A stretch of 64,000 nucleotides of DNA from Streptococcus sp. SK643 (GCF_000259505.1 NZ_AJMM01000003.1:1-64000); one strand, 5' to 3'. Positions 19,076 to 31,292 are shown, numbered from the stretch's first letter. Translations and numbers: made by a program. The notes: a model not told the origin generated them from the letters alone.

Positions 19076-19262
19076 CATTTAGTATAACCTCTTAGTACTA
19101 TCCACCAACGATAATAATTCCTTAAAAAAAGTAGGAAGAATAAAGGCAATAGCTTTTGCTTTTTCATGTGAAAATCCTCACTTTTGTTTGCTGCTATTTT
19201 ATGCTAAAATATTAAAAATCAAATGTTAATTCCAAAGTTGGCAACTAAGATAGGAGAGCTAC

Positions 19263-20441
19263 ATGTCTAATTCATTTATCAAGTTGTTAGTCTCTCAATT
19301 GTTTGCAAATTTAGCAGATATTTTCTTTAGAGTAACAATCATTGCTAACATATACATAATTTCAAAATCAGTAATTGCCACATCTCTAGTTCCCATTTTA
19401 ATAGGGATATCCTCTTTTGTTGCAAGTCTTTTAGTTTCTTTAGTTACTAAAAGGATAGCGCTAAATAGGGTTTTATCTTTATCCCAATTTGGAAAGACTA
19501 TATTATTAACGATACTGGTAGGAATGTTCACCGTAATGCAATCAGTAGCGCCTTTGGTAACCTATCTATTTGTTGTGGCAATTTCCATATTAGATGGTTT
19601 TGCCGCACCTGTTTCCTATGCTATTGTGCCACGCTATGCGACCGATTTGGGCAAGGCTAACTCAGCCTTTTCAATGACTGGTGAAGCTGTTCAATTGGTG
19701 GGGTGGGGGTTAGGTGGACTCTTGTTTGCAACAATTGGTCTTTTACCTACCACGTTTATCATTTTAATCTTGTATATAATTTCCAGCTTTCTGATGTTAT
19801 TTCTTCCTAAGGCTGAAGTGGAGGTGTTAGAGTCAGAAACTAATCTTGAAATTTTGCTCAAAGGTTGGAAGTTAGTTGCCAAAGATCCTAGATTAAGACT
19901 GTTTGTATCAGCAAATTTATTTGAAATTTTCTCAAATACGATTTGGGTTTCTTCCATCATGCTTGTTTTTGTAACGGAGTTATTAAATAAAACGGAAAGT
20001 TACTGGGGATATTCTAATACAGCATACTCTATTGGTATTATAATTAGTGGCTTAATTGCTTTTAGGCTATCTGAAAAGTTCCTCGCTGCTAAATGGGAAA
20101 GTATTCTTTTTCCTCTTGTAGGCATGGCAATAGTGACACTGACTATTCTATATTTTCCAAACGCACAGATGTTTTTACTATTTTCAGCTTTAGTTGGTAT
20201 GTTATCGCAGCTAAAAGAAGTTCCTGAAAGTGTATTTCTTCAGGAAACAGTAGAGGAAAATCATTTGGTTAATGTCTATTCGGTTCTTGAAGTAATTTCG
20301 ACACTATCATTTTCAGTATTTGTTTTGCTAATGAGCTATATTACTGAGAGTTTTGGTATTAGTATAAGTTTTTGGTTATCAGCCATTTGTCTGATGATAG
20401 AAGCTATTTTAATCTATATCAGACGAGATTATTTTAAATGA
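19263..20441 (+). CDS. MFS efflux transporter
   Basis: 392 residues with about twelve hydrophobic helices arranged as two halves around a charged central loop (about 180-215). It looks like the drug-efflux type related to MefA/YfmO-like transporters: an early SQLFANLADIFFRV, then DGFAAPVSYAIVPRYATD with an A/B-motif-like arrangement. The exporter role is inferred from the family; the substrate is unknown. RBS TAGGAGAG. It is monocistronic, with a hairpin terminator after it. Its A+T content is a little higher than the surrounding housekeeping genes. Confidence 0.8.
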   Translation: MSNSFIKLLVSQLFANLADIFFRVTIIANIYIISKSVIATSLVPILIGISSFVASLLVSLVTKRIALNRVLSLSQFGKTILLTILVGMFTVMQSVAPLVTYLFVVAISILDGFAAPVSYAIVPRYATDLGKANSAFSMTGEAVQLVGWGLGGLLFATIGLLPTTFIILILYIISSFLMLFLPKAEVEVLESETNLEILLKGWKLVAKDPRLRLFVSANLFEIFSNTIWVSSIMLVFVTELLNKTESYWGYSNTAYSIGIIISGLIAFRLSEKFLAAKWESILFPLVGMAIVTLTILYFPNAQMFLLFSALVGMLSQLKEVPESVFLQETVEENHLVNVYSVLEVISTLSFSVFVLLMSYITESFGISISFWLSAICLMIEAILIYIRRDYFK

Positions 20442-20471
20442 GAGACTAGGTAAAATGTCTTTAAAAATCAG

Positions 20472-20521
20472 AAAAGCGCATAGTATCAGGTGTTGAAAAA
20501 AACTTGATATTGTGCCTTTTA
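20472..20521 (+). terminator. Probable terminator after the MFS gene
   Basis: AAAAGCGCATAGTATCAGGT pairs imperfectly with ACTTGATATTGTGCCTTTT, which supplies the U tract. The stretch from here to the dlt promoter holds no gene that I can see. Confidence 0.65.
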
Positions 20522-20653
20522 TTACGGGAAGATTTAATTCATTTTCTCCTGAAATTTAGTGCTTGTCCAGCCTAACTCTATTTAAGACAGATATAGAAAA
20601 ACTATATAATCCTTAAAATAAACTGAAATGTAGTGAAAATGTATGGTAACAAA

Positions 20654-20683
20654 TTGAAAAAATACTCTATAAAATGGTACAAT
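20654..20683 (+). promoter_or_regulatory. dlt operon promoter
   Basis: TTGAAA (20654-20659), an 18-bp spacer and an extended -10 TGG-TACAAT (20675-20683). It is 68 bases before dltX. I found no clear CiaR repeat here, although dlt is a known CiaRH target in pneumococcus. Confidence 0.7.
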
Positions 20684-20751
20684 GGTAGAAAAATACCATA
20701 GTAAGAGTCCATCTTATTTAGCAAAATTACAGAAATGAAAGGTTTTTCTTG

Positions 20752-20883
20752 ATGAAACAGAGAAAAGAACTCTATCTCTTTCTTGGTCGAACAGCCTTGT
20801 ATTTTATTATTTTATTGGGTCTTCTTTACTTTTTTAGCTACCTTGGTAAAGGTCAGGGTGGTTTTATCTATAATGAATTCTAA
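20752..20883 (+). CDS. dltX: DltX, small membrane protein of the D-alanylation system
   Basis: 43 residues: [20 protein letters not shown], a single hydrophobic helix, and the conserved C-terminal [12 protein letters not shown]. DltX homologues precede dltA in most Firmicutes. The C-terminal motif interacts with the DltB/DltD machinery at the membrane and is needed for D-alanine transfer to teichoic acid. It has AAGG before the ATG (GAAAGG at about 20737). It ends 20 bases before dltA and is in the same transcript. Confidence 0.93.
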   Translation: MKQRKELYLFLGRTALYFIILLGLLYFFSYLGKGQGGFIYNEF

Positions 20884-20903
20884 CTAGAAGGGGGCTCCCT
20901 ATT

Positions 20904-22454
20904 GTGTCACATAAACCAATAATAGATATAATTGAGACAATTGAGCATTTTGCTCAGACACAGCCTACCTATCCTGTCTACAATATATTGGGGCAAGAAC
21001 ATACTTATGGAGATTTAAAGGCGGATTCGGATAGTCTAGCTGCAGTTATTGATCAGTTAGGTTTTGCAGAGAAATCTCCTGTGGTCGTTTTTGGTGGTCA
21101 AGAGTATGAAATGTTAGCAACTTTCGTCGCTTTGACAAAGTCGGGACATGCTTATATTCCAATAGATAGTCATTCAGCTTTGGAACGGGTGACTGCTATT
21201 TTAGAGGTGGCTGAGCCAAGCTTGATTATTGCCATTTCTGATTTTCCATTAGTGCAAACAAGCATACCGGTTCTGAATTTAGAGCAAGTCCATGAAGCTT
21301 TTGCTCAAGGGACTAGCTATGAGATTACGCATCCAGTCAAGGGAGAGGATAACTACTATATCATCTTTACTTCAGGTACGACTGGTAAGCCTAAGGGAGT
21401 ACAGATTTCCCATGACAATCTCCTCAGCTTTACTAACTGGATGATTACGGATAAGGAGTTTGCGACACCGATTCGTCCGCAAATGCTAGCACAACCACCC
21501 TACTCTTTTGACTTGTCTGTCATGTACTGGGCACCGACCTTGGCACTGGGTGGTACACTTTTCGCTCTTCCTTCAGCCATCACTCAGGACTTTAAGCAAC
21601 TCTTTGCGACTATTTTTTCATTGCCTATTGCTATCTGGACATCAACCCCTTCCTTTGCAGATATGGCTATGCTGTCAGAAGACTTTAATAGCGAGAAAAT
21701 GCCGGGGATCACGCATTTCTATTTTGATGGAGAAGAATTGACTGTCAAAACAGCTCAAAAACTGCGGGAGCGTTTCCCAGATGCTCGAATCATCAATGCC
21801 TATGGCCCCACAGAAGCGACTGTGGCTCTATCAGCTGTAGCTGTGACAGACGAGATGTTGGCGACTCTCAAACGCCTACCAATCGGCTATACCAAGGCTG
21901 ATTCTCCAACCTTTATCATTGATGAAGAGGGGAAGAAACTGCCAAATGGTGAACAGGGGGAAATCATTGTTTCTGGACCAGCCGTTTCAAAAGGTTATAT
22001 GAACAATCCTGAAAAAACAGCGGAAGCCTTCTTTGAGTTTGAAGGGCTACCAGCCTATCATACAGGAGACGTGGGAACCATGACAGATGAGGGATTGCTT
22101 CTCTATGGTGGGCGCATGGATTTCCAGATTAAGTTTAACGGCTACCGCATTGAGCTAGAGGATGTTTCTCAAAACCTCAACAAGTCTCGTTTCATTGAGT
22201 CAGCTGTTGCAGTTCCGCGCTATAATAAAGATCACAAGGTACAAAATCTGCTGGCTTATGTCATCTTAAAGGATGGAGTTCGTGAACAGTTTGAACGTGA
22301 TATCGATATTACAAAGGATATCAAGGAAGACCTTACAGACATCATGATGTCCTATATGATGCCTTCAAAATTCCTTTATCGAGATAGCCTACCTTTGACT
22401 CCAAATGGTAAGATTGATATCAAGGGCTTGATAAATGAGGTGAATAGCAGATGA
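20904..22454 (+). CDS. dltA: D-alanine--D-alanyl carrier protein ligase
   Basis: 516 residues from a GTG start with AGAAGGGGG upstream. It is an adenylation-domain enzyme of the ANL superfamily. It has the P-loop-like [13 protein letters not shown], the A5 region [22 protein letters not shown] and [19 protein letters not shown], and the C-terminal catalytic Lys in PNGKIDIK. It activates D-Ala with ATP and loads it on the phosphopantetheine of DltC. Its stop codon overlaps the dltB ATG (ATGA), showing translational coupling. Confidence 0.96.
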   Translation: MSHKPIIDIIETIEHFAQTQPTYPVYNILGQEHTYGDLKADSDSLAAVIDQLGFAEKSPVVVFGGQEYEMLATFVALTKSGHAYIPIDSHSALERVTAILEVAEPSLIIAISDFPLVQTSIPVLNLEQVHEAFAQGTSYEITHPVKGEDNYYIIFTSGTTGKPKGVQISHDNLLSFTNWMITDKEFATPIRPQMLAQPPYSFDLSVMYWAPTLALGGTLFALPSAITQDFKQLFATIFSLPIAIWTSTPSFADMAMLSEDFNSEKMPGITHFYFDGEELTVKTAQKLRERFPDARIINAYGPTEATVALSAVAVTDEMLATLKRLPIGYTKADSPTFIIDEEGKKLPNGEQGEIIVSGPAVSKGYMNNPEKTAEAFFEFEGLPAYHTGDVGTMTDEGLLLYGGRMDFQIKFNGYRIELEDVSQNLNKSRFIESAVAVPRYNKDHKVQNLLAYVILKDGVREQFERDIDITKDIKEDLTDIMMSYMMPSKFLYRDSLPLTPNGKIDIKGLINEVNSR

Positions 22455-23695
22455 TGGAGTTTTTTAAGCAGCTTCCTCATCTAGAGCCATATGGAAATCC
22501 TCAGTATTTTGTATACGTAATTATTGCGACCTTGCCTATTTTTGTTAGTCTATTTTTCAAGAAACGCTTCGCCTGGTACGAAGTGCTGGTTAGTCTCTTC
22601 TTTATCGTTACCATGCTGGTAGGTGGAAAAACCAATCAATTGGCCGCCTTGGGTATTTACCTTTGCTGGGAGATATTACTCCTGCTCTTCTACAAGCACT
22701 ATCGAAAAGGTAGGGATGGCAAGTGGGTCTTCTACCTAGTTAGTTTTCTGTCCCTACTTCCGATTATTTTTGTCAAGGTGCAACCGGCTATCAATGGAAC
22801 GCAGTCCTTGCTAGGCTTTTTGGGTATTTCTTACCTGACATTTCGTTCGGTTGGGCTTATCATAGAGTTAAGAGATGGGGTTATCAAGGATTTTACTTTT
22901 TGGGAATTTCTACGTTTCTTGCTCTTTATGCCGACATTCTCTAGCGGGCCTATTGATCGCTTTAAGCGTTTTGATGAAAATTATCAGACCATTCCTGAGC
23001 GGGATGAGCTGATGGATATGTTAGAAGAGGCTGTTAAGTATATCATGCTTGGCTCTCTATACAAATTTATATTGGCCCATCTTCTAGGAGAAATTCTATT
23101 ACCCCCTTTGAAGAACTTGGCCCTACAGACAGGAGGTATCTTTAACCTCTATGCACTAGGAGTTATGTATACTTTTGGTTTAGATTTGTTCTTTGACTTT
23201 GCAGGTTACTCCATGTTTGCCTTAGCTATTTCAAATTTGATGGGAATTCGTAGTCCTATCAACTTTAACAAGCCTTTCCTATCAAGGGATTTAAAAGAGT
23301 TCTGGAATCGCTGGCACATGAGCCTATCTTTCTGGTTCCGTGACTTTGTCTTTATGCGAATGGTAATGGTGTTGACCAGAAAGAAGGTCTTTAAAAACCG
23401 CAACGTAACCTCAAGTGTAGCTTACATTCTCAATATGCTCATCATGGGTTTTTGGCATGGAGTGACCTGGTACTATATCGCTTATGGCCTCTTTCATGGA
23501 TTAGGCTTGGTTATCAATGATGCTTGGATTCGTAAGAAAAAATTGCTTAATAAGGAACGGAAAAAAGCAGGGAAGACTGCTCTACCTGAGAATCGCTGGA
23601 TTCAGTTGCTTGGCATGGTTGTCACCTTCCATGTCGTCATGTTATCATTCTTAATCTTTTCTGGATTTTTGAATGATCTATGGTTAAAAAAATAA
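22451..23695 (+). CDS. dltB: DltB, MBOAT-family D-alanyl transferase
   Basis: 414 residues and many transmembrane helices. It has MBOAT signatures: [56 protein letters not shown], and the catalytic His in [15 protein letters not shown]. It accepts D-Ala from DltC at the inner face and passes it across the membrane to the teichoic-acid system. The start at 22451 overlaps dltA; a second ATG follows at 22454. Confidence 0.96.
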   Translation: MMEFFKQLPHLEPYGNPQYFVYVIIATLPIFVSLFFKKRFAWYEVLVSLFFIVTMLVGGKTNQLAALGIYLCWEILLLLFYKHYRKGRDGKWVFYLVSFLSLLPIIFVKVQPAINGTQSLLGFLGISYLTFRSVGLIIELRDGVIKDFTFWEFLRFLLFMPTFSSGPIDRFKRFDENYQTIPERDELMDMLEEAVKYIMLGSLYKFILAHLLGEILLPPLKNLALQTGGIFNLYALGVMYTFGLDLFFDFAGYSMFALAISNLMGIRSPINFNKPFLSRDLKEFWNRWHMSLSFWFRDFVFMRMVMVLTRKKVFKNRNVTSSVAYILNMLIMGFWHGVTWYYIAYGLFHGLGLVINDAWIRKKKLLNKERKKAGKTALPENRWIQLLGMVVTFHVVMLSFLIFSGFLNDLWLKK

Positions 23696-23704
23696 AGGAA
23701 ATAA

Positions 23705-25208
<1,504 letters not shown>

Positions 25209-25232
25209 TGAATAAAGTTAGCATCATGATTA

Positions 25233-25274
25233 AACTCTAAAAGTTGGATAATTAGTCTTCTTTTAGAGTTTTTT
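25233..25274 (+). terminator. Terminator of the dlt operon
   Basis: AACTCTAAAAG pairs with CTTTTAGAGTT, followed by a T run. The following 280 bases hold no gene that I can support. They contain a likely thiolase promoter: TTGACG (25472-25477), 16 bp, TAAGAT (25494-25499). Confidence 0.9.
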
Positions 25275-25554
25275 GTGATTCTCTATTTTTAGTTTGATGT
25301 GGAGTTCCGATTGTGCATGTAAACAAATCTTGCTACAGTTTTACCTTTTAACTTCTAATGGCAAAGTAATCTGATTTGTGTTATAGTGAATATGCTTGAG
25401 AAAATTTTCTAAAAAGAAATTATTTTTATAAGTCATTTATGTTCATTACTGTGATTAGGATAGTCTTTTGATTGACGGAAATTCTTAATGCGGTAAGATA
25501 AGATATCTTAAACAGAAAGATTTTTTCAAATTCTAATAGAGTAAGGAGAAAGAG

Positions 25555-26733
25555 TTGAAAGAAGTAGTAATTGTTGCAGCGGTTCGGACAGCGATTGGAT
25601 CGTTTGGAGGAAGTTTAAAAGATATTTCTGTTGTTGAGTTGGGAAGCTTGGTAATCAAGAATGCGATTGAAAGAGCTAGCTTGAGACCAGAACAAGTTGA
25701 TGAAGTGATTATGGGGAATGTTTTGGGGGCAGGTCTAGGACAAAATGTAGCTCGCCAAATGAGTGTTCATGCAGGTGTACCAGTTACAGTTCCAGCATTC
25801 ACAATCAATAAAGTATGTGGGTCTGGTTTGAAAGCTGTTCAATTGGCAACCCAAGCAGTTTTATGTGGGGATGCAGAAGTAGTTGTTGCTGGTGGAGCTG
25901 AAAATATGAGCCAAGCTCCCTATATTCTTCCAAATCAACGTTGGGGGTCTCGAATGGGAAATGCTACAGTAGTGGATACTATGCTTCGGGATGGCTTGAC
26001 AGATGGATTTGAAGATTTTCATATGGGAATCACAGCTGAAAATGTTGCTGAACAATATGGAATTACTCGTGAAGACCAAGATAGCTTTGCCCTTCAATCT
26101 CAAAAACGTGCTGTGGCTGCAGTAGAATCTGGTCGATTTAAAGAAGAAATTATTCCAGTTGAAATTCCACAAAAGCGAGGTGAGCCTCATATATTTGATA
26201 CGGATGAATTTCCAAGAAAAGACGCTTCGCTTGAAAGTCTTTCTAAACTTCGTCCAGCATTTCAAAAAGACGGAAGTGTCACTGCGGGTAATTCTTCAGG
26301 TATCAATGATGGTGCAGCAGCAGTTGTGGTAATGAGTGCTGAAAAAGCCAAAGAATTGGGTATTACAGCACTAGCAACTATCAAATCTTATGCAAGTGCA
26401 GGTTTAGATCCGAAAGTGATGGGATGTGGTCCCATTTATGCCTCTCGCAAGGCACTTGAAAAAGCTGGGCTTACGGTTGCAGATCTTGATTTAGTAGAAT
26501 CAAATGAAGCATTTGCTGCTCAATCCTGTGCAGTTGCTAAAGAACTGAATCTGGACTCAGAAAAAGTGAATGTTAACGGTGGAGCTATTTCACTGGGACA
26601 TCCCATCGGTGCTTCAGGTTGCCGTATATTGGTTACCCTTCTTCATGAAATGCAAAAACGTGATGCAAAACGTGGACTTGCAACACTTTGTATCGGTGGA
26701 GGAATGGGGACTGCTCTTATTGTCGAGCGCTAA
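25555..26733 (+). CDS. Acetyl-CoA C-acetyltransferase (thiolase)
   Basis: 392 residues from a TTG start with AAGGAG upstream. The thiolase catalytic residues are all present: nucleophile Cys in [10 protein letters not shown] (about 88), NEAFAAQ, His in [16 protein letters not shown] (about 349) and the second Cys in [12 protein letters not shown] (about 379). It condenses two acetyl-CoA to acetoacetyl-CoA, the feed for the mevalonate pathway that streptococci use for isoprenoids. It is monocistronic, with its own terminator. It lies exactly at the junction of the dlt and polA segments. Homologues exist in many streptococci; I do not recall one next to polA in TIGR4. Confidence 0.93.
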   Translation: MKEVVIVAAVRTAIGSFGGSLKDISVVELGSLVIKNAIERASLRPEQVDEVIMGNVLGAGLGQNVARQMSVHAGVPVTVPAFTINKVCGSGLKAVQLATQAVLCGDAEVVVAGGAENMSQAPYILPNQRWGSRMGNATVVDTMLRDGLTDGFEDFHMGITAENVAEQYGITREDQDSFALQSQKRAVAAVESGRFKEEIIPVEIPQKRGEPHIFDTDEFPRKDASLESLSKLRPAFQKDGSVTAGNSSGINDGAAAVVVMSAEKAKELGITALATIKSYASAGLDPKVMGCGPIYASRKALEKAGLTVADLDLVESNEAFAAQSCAVAKELNLDSEKVNVNGGAISLGHPIGASGCRILVTLLHEMQKRDAKRGLATLCIGGGMGTALIVER

Positions 26734-26774
26734 GCAGATACGATACTAGGATAAAAAGTAAGTTATGTAGTTAA

Positions 26775-26817
26775 AACACTCTATTAAGTTGTTTCTAGCT
26801 TGATAGAGTGTTTTTGT
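26775..26817 (+). terminator. Terminator after the thiolase gene
   Basis: ACACTCTAT pairs with ATAGAGTGT across a long loop, followed by TTTTTGTT. Confidence 0.85.
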
Positions 26818-26918
26818 TAGCTTCTGCTTCATTAATTGGGAATCTAGCTATTTGCTTGAAAAGGAATGAAAAATAGTTGTGTTAGTTATTCTCGATGGTA
26901 TTTTTCCCTGCTTTCCTT

Positions 26919-26924
26919 TATAAT
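26919..26924 (+). promoter_or_regulatory. -10 box of polA immediately before its start codon
   Basis: A perfect TATAAT ends at 26924 and the ATG of polA is at 26931, with GGGTGT between. The start point would then fall on or beside the ATG, giving a leaderless mRNA. No good -35 is visible at the right distance. Confidence 0.5.
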
Positions 26925-26930
26925 GGGTGT

Positions 26931-29564
26931 ATGGATAAGAAAAAATTATTATTAATTGATGGGTCTTCTGTTGCTTTTCGGGCATTTTTTGCTCTTTATC
27001 AGCAGTTGGACCGTTTTAAGAATGCAGCTGGTCTTCATACCAATGCGATTTATGGCTTCCAGTTGATGTTGAGCCATTTGCTGGAGCGGGTTGAGCCCAG
27101 TCATATTTTGGTGGCTTTTGATGCGGGAAAGACGACCTTCCGGACAGAGATGTATGCGGACTATAAGGGTGGTCGGGCTAAGACTCCGGATGAGTTTCGT
27201 GAGCAATTTCCCTTCATTCGTGAGTTGTTGGATCATATGGGGATTCGTCACTATGAGTTGGCTCAGTATGAGGCGGATGACATCATTGGGACTCTGGACA
27301 AGTTAGCTGAAAAAGATGGTTTTGATATCACCATTGTCAGTGGGGATAAGGACTTGATTCAGTTGACGGATGAGCATACGGTGGTTGAGATTTCCAAGAA
27401 AGGTGTGGCTGAGTTTGAGGCCTTTACGCCAGAATATCTGATGGAAAAGATGGGGATTACACCGACTCAGTTTATCGATCTCAAGGCGCTTATGGGAGAT
27501 AAGTCGGATAATATCCCTGGGGTGACCAAAATCGGTGAAAAGACGGGAATCAAACTCTTGCTGGAGCATGGTTCGCTTGAAGGTATTTATGAACATATTG
27601 ATGGGATGAAGGCTTCTAAGATGAAGGAAAATCTCATCAATGATAAGGAACAGGCCTTCTTATCGAAAACACTAGCTACCATTGATACCAAGGCACCGAT
27701 TGAGATTGGTTTGGAGGATTTGGTCTATAGTGGTCCAGATGTTGAAAATCTTGGGAAATTCTACGATGAGATGGGTTTCAAACAGCTCAAGCAGGCTTTA
27801 AATATGTCTTCAGGCGATGTGACTGAAAGTTTGGACTTTACTATCGTTGACCAAGTCAGTCAAGACATGCTGACTGAAGAGTCTATCTTCCATTTTGAGC
27901 TTTTTGGTGAGAATTACCATATAGATGACTTGGTTGGATTTGCCTGGTCTTGTGGGGAAAAGCTTTATGCTACAGACAAGCTTGAGCTGTTGCAAGAGCC
28001 TATTTTCAAGGATTTTCTAGAAAAAACACCTCTGAGAGTTTATGACTTTAAGAAGGCTAAAGTTCTCTTGCATCGTTTTGGTCTGAATTTGCAGGCGCCT
28101 GCTTTTGATAGCCGTTTGGCTAAATACCTCCTTTCGACTGTGGAGGACAATGAAATTGCGACCATTGCTAGTCTTTATGGTCAGACTTATTTGGTTGATG
28201 ATGAGACTTTCTATGGTAAGGGTGTCAAGAAGGCTCTTCCTGAACGGGAGAAATTCTTGGAACACTTGGCGCGTAAGCTTACTGTACTAGTTGAAACAGA
28301 GCCTGTATTGCTGGAAAAACTCAGCGAAAATGGGCAGTTGGACCTTCTCTATGATATGGAACAACCTTTAGCCTTTGTCCTTGCCAAGATGGAAATTGCT
28401 GGTATTACGGTCAAGAAAGAGACCTTGCTTGAGATGCAGGCTGAAAATGAGCTTGTCATTGAAAAACTAACTCAGGAGATTTATGAACTGGCTGGTGAGG
28501 AGTTTAATATCAATTCGCCTAAGCAGCTAGGTGTACTTCTTTTTGAAAAATTGGGGTTACCTTTAGAATACACTAAGAAAACCAAAACTGGATACTCGAC
28601 TGCGGTGGATGTCTTGGAACGCTTGGCACCTATTGCTCCGATTGTTAAGAAAATCCTAGACTATCGTCAGATTGCCAAGATTCAATCGACTTATGTGATT
28701 GGCTTGCAGGACTGGATTTTAGCAGATGGTAAGATTCATACTCGTTATGTGCAGGATTTGACCCAAACAGGTCGTCTGTCTAGTGTGGATCCAAACTTGC
28801 AAAATATTCCTGTTCGTTTGGAACAAGGCCGCCTCATTCGTAAGGCCTTTGTACCTGAGTGGGAGGACAGTGTGCTACTCAGCTCGGACTATTCACAGAT
28901 TGAATTGCGCGTTTTGGCTCATATTTCTAAGGATGAGCACCTGATTAAGGCTTTCCAAGAGGGAGCGGATATCCATACCTCGACAGCCATGCGGGTCTTT
29001 GGCATTGAACGTCCTGAGGATGTGACTGCAAATGATCGTCGCAATGCCAAGGCGGTTAACTTTGGAGTGGTTTATGGGATTTCAGACTTTGGTTTGTCTA
29101 ATAATTTGGGAATTAGCCGTAAGGAAGCCAAAGCCTACATTGATACCTATTTTGAACGCTTCCCAGGTATTAAAAACTACATGGATGAAGTGGTGCGTGA
29201 GGCGCGTGATAAGGGCTATGTAGAGACCCTCTTCAAGCGTCGTCGTGAGTTGCCAGATATCAATTCGCGCAACTTTAATATTCGTGGTTTTGCGGAGCGG
29301 ACTGCCATCAACTCTCCTATCCAAGGTTCGGCGGCAGATATTCTCAAGATTGCCATGATTCAGCTGGATAAAGCCTTGGTTGCAGGTGGTTATCAGACTA
29401 AGATGCTGTTACAAGTGCACGATGAAATCGTCCTTGAGGTTCCTAAATCTGAATTGGCAGAGATGAAAAAATTGGTCAAACAAACTATGGAAGAAGCGAT
29501 CGAGCTTAGTGTTCCTCTGATTGCAGATGAAAATGACGGGGCGACCTGGTACGAGGCTAAATAA
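26931..29564 (+). CDS. polA: DNA polymerase I
   Basis: 877 residues from ATG 26931 (MDKKKLLLIDGSSVAFRAFF). Upstream in-frame codons to 26895 lack an RBS and would not match the family start. The N-terminal 5'-3' exonuclease domain (about 1-290) includes the acidic DADD-type sites YEADDIIGTL and SGDKDLIQL. The central 3'-5' exonuclease-like domain is degenerate, as in other Gram-positive PolA. Polymerase motifs are A DYSQIELRVLAHIS, B RRNAKAVNFGVVYG and C LLQVHDEIVLE. It removes primers and fills gaps. In TIGR4 this is SP_0032, on the other side of the origin from dlt. Confidence 0.96.
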   Translation: MDKKKLLLIDGSSVAFRAFFALYQQLDRFKNAAGLHTNAIYGFQLMLSHLLERVEPSHILVAFDAGKTTFRTEMYADYKGGRAKTPDEFREQFPFIRELLDHMGIRHYELAQYEADDIIGTLDKLAEKDGFDITIVSGDKDLIQLTDEHTVVEISKKGVAEFEAFTPEYLMEKMGITPTQFIDLKALMGDKSDNIPGVTKIGEKTGIKLLLEHGSLEGIYEHIDGMKASKMKENLINDKEQAFLSKTLATIDTKAPIEIGLEDLVYSGPDVENLGKFYDEMGFKQLKQALNMSSGDVTESLDFTIVDQVSQDMLTEESIFHFELFGENYHIDDLVGFAWSCGEKLYATDKLELLQEPIFKDFLEKTPLRVYDFKKAKVLLHRFGLNLQAPAFDSRLAKYLLSTVEDNEIATIASLYGQTYLVDDETFYGKGVKKALPEREKFLEHLARKLTVLVETEPVLLEKLSENGQLDLLYDMEQPLAFVLAKMEIAGITVKKETLLEMQAENELVIEKLTQEIYELAGEEFNINSPKQLGVLLFEKLGLPLEYTKKTKTGYSTAVDVLERLAPIAPIVKKILDYRQIAKIQSTYVIGLQDWILADGKIHTRYVQDLTQTGRLSSVDPNLQNIPVRLEQGRLIRKAFVPEWEDSVLLSSDYSQIELRVLAHISKDEHLIKAFQEGADIHTSTAMRVFGIERPEDVTANDRRNAKAVNFGVVYGISDFGLSNNLGISRKEAKAYIDTYFERFPGIKNYMDEVVREARDKGYVETLFKRRRELPDINSRNFNIRGFAERTAINSPIQGSAADILKIAMIQLDKALVAGGYQTKMLLQVHDEIVLEVPKSELAEMKKLVKQTMEEAIELSVPLIADENDGATWYEAK

Positions 29565-29581
29565 ATTTTGTGATGATGAAG

Positions 29582-29605
29582 AGGAGGGATAAAGCCCTCC
29601 TTTTA
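29582..29605 (+). terminator. Terminator after polA
   Basis: AGGAGGG pairs with CCCTCCT around ATAAAG, followed by TTTT. Confidence 0.88.
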
Positions 29606-29664
29606 TAGCAAAAATCTGCAAGCCTTTTCAAAATGTGCTATACTGATGAAAAAGGAGGATTTCT

Positions 29665-30102
29665 ATGAGTCAAGAATTTATCAATCCAAGTGATGGCGTG
29701 ATTCGTCAGTATTTAGCAACGAGTAAAACCCTTGCTGTGGTAGGTTTGTCTGATCGTGAGGAAACGACCAGCAATCGAGTGACCAAGGAAATGCAGGCTC
29801 GGGGTTATACAATCATCCCAGTCAATCCTAAGGCAGCAGGTGGCGAAATCTTGGGAGAAAAGGCCTATGCGAGTTTGGCTGAAATTCCTTTTCCGGTCGA
29901 TATTGTCAATGTTTACCGTCGCAGTGAATTTTTAGCAGATGTCGCGCGTGATTTTCTCAAAGCTGATGCCAAGATTTTTTGGGCACAGCTAGGACTTGAA
30001 AGTCTAGAAGCGGAAGAAATCTTGCGTGCTGGTGGATGCGATGACATCGTGATGAATCGCTGCATCAAGAGAGAACATACACGCTTGATTGAGGAAGCAT
30101 AA
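29665..30102 (+). CDS. CoA-binding domain protein (YccU type)
   Basis: 145 residues forming a single Rossmann-like CoA-binding domain: TLAVVGLSDREETTSNRVTKEM, YTIIPVNPKAAGGEILGEKAY, and FWAQLGLESLEAEEILRAGG. Related to the CoA-binding half of succinyl-CoA ligase but without the ligase domain. The physiological role is unknown. The RBS AAGGAGG and a nearby TATACT -10 suggest its own promoter. It is followed by a shared terminator facing the minus-strand transporter. Confidence 0.88.
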   Translation: MSQEFINPSDGVIRQYLATSKTLAVVGLSDREETTSNRVTKEMQARGYTIIPVNPKAAGGEILGEKAYASLAEIPFPVDIVNVYRRSEFLADVARDFLKADAKIFWAQLGLESLEAEEILRAGGCDDIVMNRCIKREHTRLIEEA

Positions 30103-30105
30103 GAA

Positions 30106-30130
30106 AAAGGTAGCTGGAGGGCTACCTTTT
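30106..30130 (+). terminator. Bidirectional terminator between the CoA-binding gene and the YeiH-type gene
   Basis: AAAGGTAGC pairs with GCTACCTTT around TGGAGG, with TTTT on the plus strand and a matching A run for the minus strand. Confidence 0.85.
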
Positions 30131-30133
30131 GTA

Positions 30134-31144
30134 TTAGAAAATGCCGATAAGGGTCTGCATACCAAGACTAGTGAGGATGATGGCAATCCAGCAAATAGCT
30201 CCGAGAACAATGGATTTTCCGCTGGATTTGACCATAGCGACCAGATTTGTTTTGAGTCCGATAGCACTCATGGCCATGATAATGAGGAATTTGGAGAGTT
30301 GTTTGAGAGGGGTAAAGAAACTACTGGACACACCAAGAGAGGTCAGTAGGGTGGTTAGGAGAGAGGCAAGGATGAAGTAAAGAATAAAAAGTGGGAAGAC
30401 TTTTTTCAGTTGCAATCCTTGCTTATTTTTTTGCTCGCGACTTTGCCAGTAGGAGAGAAAGAGAGTGATGGGGATGATAGCTAGGGTGCGCGTGAGTTTG
30501 ACAATGGTTGCGGATTCGAGGGTATTGCTTTGGTAGAGGCTGTCCCAGGCGCTAGCTGTGGCTGTTACAGAGGAAGTATCATTAACGGCTGTTCCTGCAA
30601 AGAGGGCGAAGCCGTCATTGGATAGATGAAGCCAGGTTCCTAGGGTTGGAAAGATGAGCGCAGCCAAGACATTGAAGAAAAAGATAACGGAGATAGCTTG
30701 GGCTACTTCCTTTTCCTTAGCATGGATAACAGGCGCTGTCGCCGCAATGGCAGAACCCCCACAGATGGAAGAACCTACTCCAACCAAGGTAGCCAGTTTT
30801 GTATCCAGTGCAAAGAAGCGCTGGAAGAAGTAGGCAATAATCAGAGCTATTGAGATAGTGGACAGGATGACAGGGAGTGAAGATTGGCCAACTGCGAAGA
30901 CCTGCGAGATATTGAGACCAAAACCAAGCAAGACAACGGCATATTGGAGCAATTTTTTAGAACTAAAGGTCAACCCAGCATCCAGTTGTTTATAGGACGA
31001 GAGAAAGGGATGTAGGAGCATGCCTATGAAAATGGCAAAAACGGGCGCGCCAATAACAGGGAAGAATCCTCCTAAGTACCAAGATACGATAGAAATGAGA
31101 AGGCAGGCCAAGATACCTGCTCCATTTTTTGATAGAAATGACAT
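30134..31144 (-). CDS. YeiH/UPF0324-family membrane transporter
   Basis: 336 residues from ATG 31144 ([16 protein letters not shown]), with GGAG 6 bases upstream. It has about ten hydrophobic helices. Conserved segments are [56 protein letters not shown] and [20 protein letters not shown]. The family is annotated as putative sulfate exporters, but substrates are poorly established. It is monocistronic and divergent from araT. Confidence 0.85.
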   Translation of the reverse strand: MSFLSKNGAGILACLLISIVSWYLGGFFPVIGAPVFAIFIGMLLHPFLSSYKQLDAGLTFSSKKLLQYAVVLLGFGLNISQVFAVGQSSLPVILSTISIALIIAYFFQRFFALDTKLATLVGVGSSICGGSAIAATAPVIHAKEKEVAQAISVIFFFNVLAALIFPTLGTWLHLSNDGFALFAGTAVNDTSSVTATASAWDSLYQSNTLESATIVKLTRTLAIIPITLFLSYWQSREQKNKQGLQLKKVFPLFILYFILASLLTTLLTSLGVSSSFFTPLKQLSKFLIIMAMSAIGLKTNLVAMVKSSGKSIVLGAICWIAIILTSLGMQTLIGIF

Positions 31145-31233
31145 AAAAAACTCCAAATAAAATCTATTACCATTATAGACCTGTAAAGAGGAAAAGTAAA
31201 ATAGAAAGTGGAAAGCTATTCTATCATGTATTT

Positions 31234-31262
31234 TTGCGGTCGGGGGGCTTTTGTAGTATAAT
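31234..31262 (+). promoter_or_regulatory. Promoter of araT-recO-plsX-acpP
   Basis: TTGCGG (31234-31239), a 17-bp spacer holding a GGGGGG run, and a perfect TATAAT (31257-31262). The RBS GTAGGAGG is 7 bases before the araT ATG. Confidence 0.7.
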
Positions 31263-31292
31263 AGAGATACGTTTTGAAAGTAGGAGGTATCT

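Noticed and set aside
26895..26930. Longer polA start at 26895
   Set aside because: It would translate through the -10 box, has no RBS and does not match the family N-terminus.
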